This document shows positions 6,956-11,437 of a stretch of DNA of 11,437 bases, piece after piece. The stretch is from Proteiniphilum sp. (GTDB lineage Bacteria; Bacteroidota; Bacteroidia; Bacteroidales; Dysgonomonadaceae). The notes below the pieces were generated by a model. The model worked only from the letters and a program-made list of their open reading frames with translations, was not told the origin of the DNA and did no database searches. A program made the position numbers and the translations under genes. The first letter of the stretch is position 1. Each line of letters begins with the position of its first letter. The stretch covers positions 1-11,437 of the forward strand of contig JAAYFB010000199.1 of assembly GCA_012728465.1 (NCBI GenBank). Direction: 5' to 3'.

Positions 6956-7855
6956 ATGCAAAATAAATATTCAAGAAATTTTATCATTGGTGTATCATTT
7001 TTGGTAGCACTTGTTTTAGTCTATTTTGGAGTAAACTATCTAAAGGGAAAGAATGTACTAAAGAAGCAAAATACCTATGTAGCATTGTTTGAAGATGTTT
7101 CGGGTTTATACACTTCATCTCCTATTTATGTTAATGGATTTCAGGTGGGGTTGGTAAGTGGGATAAAGATGCACAGCAAAGTGAGTCCCATGATATTTGC
7201 CGTTGATATCAACCTCGAAGGAAACTATAGAATACCTAAGGGTAGCTTTATTGAGTTTGGATCAGACTTGCTCGGCTCATCCACTGCAAATATTATTGTG
7301 GATAATGATAGTCGTGAGTTTTATGCACCTGGTGATACTCTGCATGGGCAGCGCGCAAGTGATATGATGGGCTCGGTGAGTAAAATAGCACCCCGAGCGG
7401 ACTCATTGCTTGTTCACCTTGACTCGGTAGTACTTGCTATAAATAAACTTATGAGTAATCCACTTTGGGAAGAGGCTTTAGAGGGTATTGGTTCTACAAT
7501 AAAATCACTTGATGAGGGAAGTAAGAGCCTGAATAGAGTGATGACATCACTAGATAATGATATGCCTGAGATTACTAGCAATATTGCAAATATTTCTAAT
7601 GACTTGAAAGAGTTTACTAGTGATTTGGCCTCACTTGAGATTGAAAAGATGTTTCATTCCATTGATGCTACAATTGAAAATATAGAAACACTCACAGCAA
7701 AGTTAAATAACGGAGATAGTTCTATTGGTAAGTTGATTACAGATACTCAATTACATGATAGCTTGACAACAACATTGTCGTCAGTATCTCAGTTGCTGGA
7801 CGATATAAGACGTGATCCTCAAAAATATTTAAGCGTAAAGGTTAGGTTATTTTAA
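6956..7855 (+). CDS. MCE-family (MlaD-like) lipid transport protein
   Basis: MCE proteins bind lipids in the periplasm and work with an inner-membrane permease and ATPase (MlaE/MlaF type) to move phospholipids between membranes. The 299 residues show an N-terminal transmembrane anchor (about 9-26), one MCE domain (about 38-118, including LFEDVSGLYTSSPIYVNGFQVG), and a long helical, partly coiled-coil tail (about 140-285). The C terminus has the GDSSIGKL element and the ending LDDIRRDPQKYLSVKVRLF, both usual for Bacteroidota MCE proteins. It follows the amidase by 6 nt and is almost certainly co-transcribed with it. The permease and ATPase genes are not in this window, so they must lie elsewhere. 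Length is normal and nothing appears truncated. Confidence 0.92.
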   Translation: MQNKYSRNFIIGVSFLVALVLVYFGVNYLKGKNVLKKQNTYVALFEDVSGLYTSSPIYVNGFQVGLVSGIKMHSKVSPMIFAVDINLEGNYRIPKGSFIEFGSDLLGSSTANIIVDNDSREFYAPGDTLHGQRASDMMGSVSKIAPRADSLLVHLDSVVLAINKLMSNPLWEEALEGIGSTIKSLDEGSKSLNRVMTSLDNDMPEITSNIANISNDLKEFTSDLASLEIEKMFHSIDATIENIETLTAKLNNGDSSIGKLITDTQLHDSLTTTLSSVSQLLDDIRRDPQKYLSVKVRLF

Positions 7856-7880
7856 GCTATGCCTCTATGTTTTATATGAA

Positions 7881-7922
7881 TTATAAGTATTATAATTTAG
7901 ATTTCATCTAAATTTCTTATAA
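7881..7922. repeat. Long hairpin after the MCE gene
   Basis: The inner stem is AATTTAGAT paired with ATCTAAATT around the loop ttc. The outer stem is TTATAAG paired with CTTATAA, separated by an asymmetric tattat/t internal loop. It begins 26 nt after the MCE stop codon, so it may stabilise or end that transcript. It has no T-run and is very A/T-rich, so I do not call it a rho-independent terminator. Confidence 0.5.
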
Positions 7923-7942
7923 GCTATATTTGGTTTGAAACT

Positions 7943-7951
7943 TGTTGATAA
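7943..7951 (-). promoter_or_regulatory. DnaA-box-like 9-mer upstream of dnaA
   Basis: The minus-strand sequence TTATCAACA differs from the consensus TTATCCACA at one base. It lies 281 nt before dnaA, where an autoregulatory box would be plausible. A single one-mismatch site in AT-rich DNA can easily be chance, and no cluster of boxes accompanies it, so it does not mark an origin. Confidence 0.25.
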
Positions 7952-8232
7952 CATGTGCCCAAACATCTATATCGAAGCTATCATTAAATAATTTAATAGT
8001 GCAGATGTGTTTTTATGATAGTGCTTATTATTAGTGCGTTATGGGTTTTGTTTGTTCTTATTCTATTATATATGACTATCTTGTGTGTAGAAGCTTGATA
8101 GTTAAGGGAATATTGATAGACAAATAAAACAGAGATAAAATGAATTTTTTTTTCTCGTTTTTTATTGCAATTTTTGTACTCCCCAATGATATTAATTTAT
8201 ACAAAAAAGAACTTTAATTTTTAGTTATAAAA

Positions 8233-9633
8233 ATGACAACCGACTTTAAGACTTTATGGAGTAGCTGTCTCGAAATAATAAGAGATGTTTTGCCTGAGGC
8301 TGCATATAATACATGGTTTGCACCTATCGTACCGTCTAAGTATGAGGGAAATGTATTGACTATACAGGTGCCAAGTCAATTCTTTTATGAGTATCTTGAA
8401 GATAAATACATCGACTTGCTTCAGCAAACGCTGCATCGTGTCTTTGGAAGTGGAACAGTTCTTAGCTATCGTATATTAGTAGAGACAGAAAATAATTTAG
8501 CTGTTGAGATGAGAGGTGTGTCCAAGGCACCAATAAATAATAAGAAACCGAAAGCTACAATAACTACTAAAGTACCTAGTCCATTTGATAGGGTAGAAAC
8601 ATCAGATTTTAATTCTCAGATTAATTCTAGATATTCATTTAATAACTTTTTCGAGGGAGAGAGTAATAAGTTAGCACGAACTGCAGCAGAAGCAGTTGGT
8701 ATGAATCCAGCTAAGACGGCTTTTAATCCACTTTTTGTTTATGGAAAGTCAGGAGTAGGCAAAACTCATATGTGTCATGCAATTGGTTCAGAGGTATTAG
8801 AGTTGTTCCCAGATAAAAAAGTTCTATATGTTTCAGCACACCTTTTCAAGGTGCAATATACCGATGCAAGGCGATTTAATACTATAAATGATTTTATAAA
8901 TTTCTATCAAAACATAGATGTATTAATTATTGATGATATTCAAGAGTTGTCGGGTCTTGAAAAAACACAGAATACATTCTTCCATATTTTCAATCATTTG
9001 CATCAAAATAACAAACAGTTAGTCATGACTTCTGATTGCTCGCCAATGGAAATGGTGGGAGTAGAGGAACGACTGCTTACTCGTTTTAGGTGGGGCTTGT
9101 CTGTGAAACTAGAGCGACCAGATATTGAACTGCGTAAGACAATATTAAAGCATAAAATACTTACTGATGGACTTACAATTTCTGATGAAGTAGTTGACTT
9201 CATAGCTGAAAACGTTACTGAGAATGTAAGAGACCTTGAAGGTGTAATCGTATCTCTAATGGCTCACTCTATAATTAATAACAAAGATATCAATATATCT
9301 TTAGCACGCAGAGTGATGGAGCAAAACATCAAGTTTGAAAAAAAGAAAATTACTGTTCAGAAAATTCAAGATGTCGTTAGTGATTACTTTAGTGTTAAGA
9401 AGGATTTGATACAATCGTCATCAAGAAAGCGAGAAATTGTTCAAGCACGTCAAGTTACAATGTATTTTATTAAGAATCATACTGAGCTATCACTTTCTCA
9501 AATAGGATCCCATGTCGGAAACCGCAATCATGCGACTGTTTTGCATGGATACAATAATATAAAAAACTTGTCAGAGGTAGATCGTGGATTTAAAGCTGAT
9601 TTAGAGTCAATAGAAAGACTATTGCAATCTTAA
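8233..9633 (+). CDS. dnaA: Chromosomal replication initiator protein DnaA
   Basis: DnaA binds DnaA boxes at oriC, oligomerises with ATP and opens the duplex. All four domains are present in 466 residues: domain I (about 1-85, with AAYNTWFAPIVP), a variable linker (about 90-130), the AAA+ domain (about 132-350) and the helix-turn-helix DNA-binding domain (about 372-466). Visible motifs are Walker A GKSGVGKT (171-178), Walker B LIIDD (231-235), sensor I TSD (266-268), arginine finger R284 in EERLLTRF, and sensor II R333 in NVRDLEG. The recognition motif reads GNRNHATVLHG (429-439); most DnaA proteins have Asp where N432 stands. dnaN is not adjacent. The start fits the usual N-terminal length. 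The gene is preceded by a 377-bp structured leader and followed by a strong terminator, so it seems to be a single-gene unit. Confidence 0.98.
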   Translation: MTTDFKTLWSSCLEIIRDVLPEAAYNTWFAPIVPSKYEGNVLTIQVPSQFFYEYLEDKYIDLLQQTLHRVFGSGTVLSYRILVETENNLAVEMRGVSKAPINNKKPKATITTKVPSPFDRVETSDFNSQINSRYSFNNFFEGESNKLARTAAEAVGMNPAKTAFNPLFVYGKSGVGKTHMCHAIGSEVLELFPDKKVLYVSAHLFKVQYTDARRFNTINDFINFYQNIDVLIIDDIQELSGLEKTQNTFFHIFNHLHQNNKQLVMTSDCSPMEMVGVEERLLTRFRWGLSVKLERPDIELRKTILKHKILTDGLTISDEVVDFIAENVTENVRDLEGVIVSLMAHSIINNKDINISLARRVMEQNIKFEKKKITVQKIQDVVSDYFSVKKDLIQSSSRKREIVQARQVTMYFIKNHTELSLSQIGSHVGNRNHATVLHGYNNIKNLSEVDRGFKADLESIERLLQS

Positions 9634-9671
9634 TAAAACTATTATTGAGATTACTCTGTTTAATATTTATG

Positions 9672-9715
9672 ATCAGTAAGCCTAACTATAATAAGGCTTA
9701 CTGATTTTCTTTTTT
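9672..9715 (+). terminator. Strong rho-independent terminator after dnaA
   Basis: A perfect 12-bp stem, ATCAGTAAGCCT paired with AGGCTTACTGAT, encloses the 10-nt loop aactataata. It is followed by tttctttttt (9706-9715). It starts 38 nt after the dnaA stop and ends only 14 nt before the next start codon, so it could also act as an attenuator for the downstream pair. Confidence 0.9.
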
Positions 9716-9729
9716 AATCAATTATCAAA

Positions 9730-10974
9730 ATGAAGAAGTGTCAAATATTTATATTTATATTATTTTCAGCAGTTGTTAGTGCTCAATCAACTAAATTTGC
9801 CGTTATGTCAGACATTCACTTCATGTCATCTAAGATTGCAAAGGAAGGAGAGGCGTTGTCTAATTATGAAAAGTCAACGGGACGAAACATAACAGTTTTG
9901 CACCAAGTGCTAGATAAAACCCTTCAAGAGATTATTGAAGCCAAGCCAGATGTATTGCTTATTACAGGTGATTTAACTAACCACGGTGAGAAGCAAAGTC
10001 ACTTAGATATTATTCATAAGCTTAATAAACTAAAAAGACATGACATACGTGTAATGGTGATACCAGGTAATCATGATATAAACATTCCAAATGCGAAATC
10101 GTATGACAGAGATAAGATATTACCCACCCAGTCAATATCTGATAAGGATTTTGTGAAGCTTTATGACGATTTTGGATTTAAACATGCTATTAGTAGAGAT
10201 AAGAATTCATTGAGCTACCTAGCTAAAATAGATAACTCAACTTGGATTATTGCTTTTGATACTAATTTGTATAAAGAGTACACTACCTCTTCAATTTCTA
10301 AAGGAAGAATTTCATCAGCTACAATGAAATGGGCTCTCGATATACTAGAGGATGCTAAAAATAAAAATATTACTGTTATAGGAATGATGCATCATGGATT
10401 GATTGAGCACTTGCCATACCAATCAGTATTTTTTTCAGATTACTTGGTAGAGGATTGGGAGAATAATGCACAAATTTTGGCTGATGCAGGGTTGCAGGTC
10501 GTGCTAACAGGGCACTTTCATGCCAATGATGTCACTTTATACACATCCCCTTCTGGTAATAAGCTGTATGATATCGAGACAGGTAGTTTGGCTACTTATC
10601 CATTTCCTTATCGTATAATAGATTTGAATAATAAAACTATGAACATTGAGACACATTTCATTCATAGTGTAAAGTCTGAACCAAATTTGCAAGAAGTATA
10701 TAGACTAAGATACGAAGACATTGCTAAATCGTCCATTGCCTCTAGAGTGAAAAGTATAGGTGTATCGTTTCCTGAAATAGTTAATGATGTTATAGTTAGA
10801 TTGCTTACTCGAATGAGTTTACTACACGCTGCAGGAGACGAAAAGATTAGTAGTGACACACAACGAATGATAGAAGTCTTTGCGAGAGTGATGGGAGATG
10901 AAAACTTTGAGATGTCAACATTTTCATTGGATTATGAACCAGCTGACAATAACCTGACAATAGATTTAAAATGA
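9730..10974 (+). CDS. Secreted calcineurin-like metallophosphoesterase
   Basis: This is a predicted exported dinuclear-metal phosphoesterase of 414 residues. It has a signal peptide (about 1-18, ending VVSA before Q19). The metal-binding motifs of the Metallophos family are complete: MSDIHF (D28, H30), ITGDLTNHGE (D81), PGNHD (N114, H115), MMHHG (H221 or H222) and TGHFHAND (H262, H264). Residues about 310-414 form a helical C-terminal extension without a motif I know. The substrate cannot be told from sequence; relatives include cyclic nucleotide, phospholipid and nucleotide phosphoesterases. Its TGA overlaps the rnhB ATG in ATGA, which suggests translational coupling, although an envelope phosphoesterase and RNase HII have no evident common pathway. 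There is no room for a separate promoter between the upstream terminator and this start. Confidence 0.9.
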   Translation: MKKCQIFIFILFSAVVSAQSTKFAVMSDIHFMSSKIAKEGEALSNYEKSTGRNITVLHQVLDKTLQEIIEAKPDVLLITGDLTNHGEKQSHLDIIHKLNKLKRHDIRVMVIPGNHDINIPNAKSYDRDKILPTQSISDKDFVKLYDDFGFKHAISRDKNSLSYLAKIDNSTWIIAFDTNLYKEYTTSSISKGRISSATMKWALDILEDAKNKNITVIGMMHHGLIEHLPYQSVFFSDYLVEDWENNAQILADAGLQVVLTGHFHANDVTLYTSPSGNKLYDIETGSLATYPFPYRIIDLNNKTMNIETHFIHSVKSEPNLQEVYRLRYEDIAKSSIASRVKSIGVSFPEIVNDVIVRLLTRMSLLHAAGDEKISSDTQRMIEVFARVMGDENFEMSTFSLDYEPADNNLTIDLK

Positions 10975-11437
10975 AGTCGGAATCTTTGTTGAAAGCATAT
11001 TTAGAGCCTGATAGGATAGAGGCGGGCTGTGATGAGGCAGGGAGAGGCTGTCTTGCAGGACCTGTGTTTGCTGCATCCGTTGTGCTACCTCCAAGTTTCA
11101 AGTGCAAGGGACTTACTGATTCAAAAAAACTTACAGATAATAAACGGAGAGAGCTTCGCCCGATAATCGAGAGAGAGGCTATTTCGTTTTCGGTTGGTAT
11201 TTGTTCACCAGAAGATATTGATAGCTTAAATATATTATGGGCTTCAGTTGAGGCAATGCATCGAGCACTGTCACAATTGTCAGTTGTGCCACAACATATA
11301 CTTGTAGATGGAAATAAATTTCGTTCGTATAATGATATTCCTTATACTTGTGTTGTGGGTGGAGATGCTAAATATTTGTCTATAGCTGCTGCATCAATTC
11401 TTGCAAAAACTTATAGAGACGACTATATGGAAGAAAT
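10971..11437 (+). CDS. rnhB: Ribonuclease HII (3' end missing)
   Basis: RNase HII cuts RNA in RNA-DNA hybrids and starts removal of single ribonucleotides misincorporated into DNA. The 155 complete codons present run open to the window edge. They show the family motifs in order: AGCDEAGRGCLAGPV (18-32) with catalytic D21 and E22, LTDSKKL (48-54), LVDGN (111-115) with D113, and GGDAKYLSIAAASILAKTYRD (130-150) with D132 as the fourth expected metal ligand and conserved D150. A full enzyme is about 200 residues, so roughly 45 are missing at the C terminus. The ATG overlaps the stop of the preceding phosphoesterase gene by 4 nt (ATGA). This start leaves a normal short N-terminal extension before the DEAGRG motif. 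Confidence 0.96.
   Translation, partial: MKSESLLKAYLEPDRIEAGCDEAGRGCLAGPVFAASVVLPPSFKCKGLTDSKKLTDNKRRELRPIIEREAISFSVGICSPEDIDSLNILWASVEAMHRALSQLSVVPQHILVDGNKFRSYNDIPYTCVVGGDAKYLSIAAASILAKTYRDDYMEE

Larger units (their letters stand above)
7856..8232 (+). other. 377-bp AT-rich leader region upstream of dnaA
   Basis: No clear gene is present. It contains the hairpin at 7881-7922, a DnaA-box-like site (7943-7951), a small palindrome ATTAAAT-a-ATTTAAT (7983-7997), a bulged pair AAGCTATCAT/ATGATAGTGCTT (7975-7984 with 8015-8026), and ACTATC/GATAGT (8075-8080 with 8097-8102). A 25-codon ORF lies at 8140-8217. No exact TAnnTTTG element was found; the nearest is AATTTTTG at 8169-8176 (one mismatch). 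The dnaA promoter is therefore unassigned. Confidence 0.5.

Noticed and set aside
7881..7922. Rho-independent terminator after the MCE gene
   Set aside because: The hairpin is almost all A/T and is not followed by a T-run, so it is listed as a repeat instead.
7856..8232. Origin of replication next to dnaA
   Set aside because: Only one imperfect DnaA-box-like site is present, dnaN is not adjacent, and no box cluster with an unwinding element is seen.
10847..11107. 86-codon minus-strand ORF across the phosphoesterase-rnhB junction
   Set aside because: It is antisense to the conserved DEAGRG region of rnhB and has no motif of its own.

Overview
The window looks like a piece of a Bacteroidales (Bacteroidota) chromosome. 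It is strongly AT-rich. The DnaA, NrnA, MCE and DUF4369-thioredoxin proteins have the sequence character of that phylum. Several genes are preceded by TAnnTTTG, the Bacteroidota -7 promoter element, and their leaders are A-rich without a clear Shine-Dalgarno sequence. I cannot name genus or species. I see no phage, IS, CRISPR, rRNA or tRNA. Apart from two long intergenic gaps, the content is core genome.

Layout. Positions 1-3479, minus strand: a three-gene cluster read rpe, comEC, nrnA (nrnA runs off the left edge), covering ribulose-phosphate 3-epimerase, the ComEC DNA-uptake channel, and a DHH-family nanoRNase/pAp phosphatase. Positions 3480-4562: a 1.08-kb gap between two divergent units, with a cluster of degenerate short repeats (about 3754-4023), a 7-bp inverted repeat, and two short minus-strand open stretches that could be remains of a gene. 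Positions 4563-5675, plus strand: a lipoprotein with an N-terminal DUF4369 domain and a C-terminal TlpA/ResA-like thioredoxin domain, closed by a rho-independent terminator. Positions 5840-7855: a secreted N-acetylmuramoyl-L-alanine amidase with a C-terminal SPOR-like domain, followed 6 nt later by a membrane-anchored MCE (MlaD-like) protein. Positions 7856-8232: a 377-bp AT-rich leader region upstream of dnaA with several hairpins, one DnaA-box-like site and a 25-codon micro-ORF. Positions 8233-9633: dnaA, closed by a strong hairpin terminator. Positions 9730-11437: a secreted calcineurin-like phosphoesterase whose stop overlaps the start of rnhB (RNase HII), which runs off the right edge.

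How the genes fit together. The right half mixes envelope functions (thiol redox, peptidoglycan splitting, lipid transport) with replication functions (initiation, ribonucleotide removal from DNA). The left cluster combines pentose phosphate metabolism, DNA import and turnover of short RNA and pAp. No previously undescribed multi-gene system is apparent. The best second-look items are the repeat cluster at 3754-4023, the structured dnaA leader, the terminator 14 nt before the phosphoesterase start, and an Asp-to-Asn change in the DnaA DNA-recognition motif.
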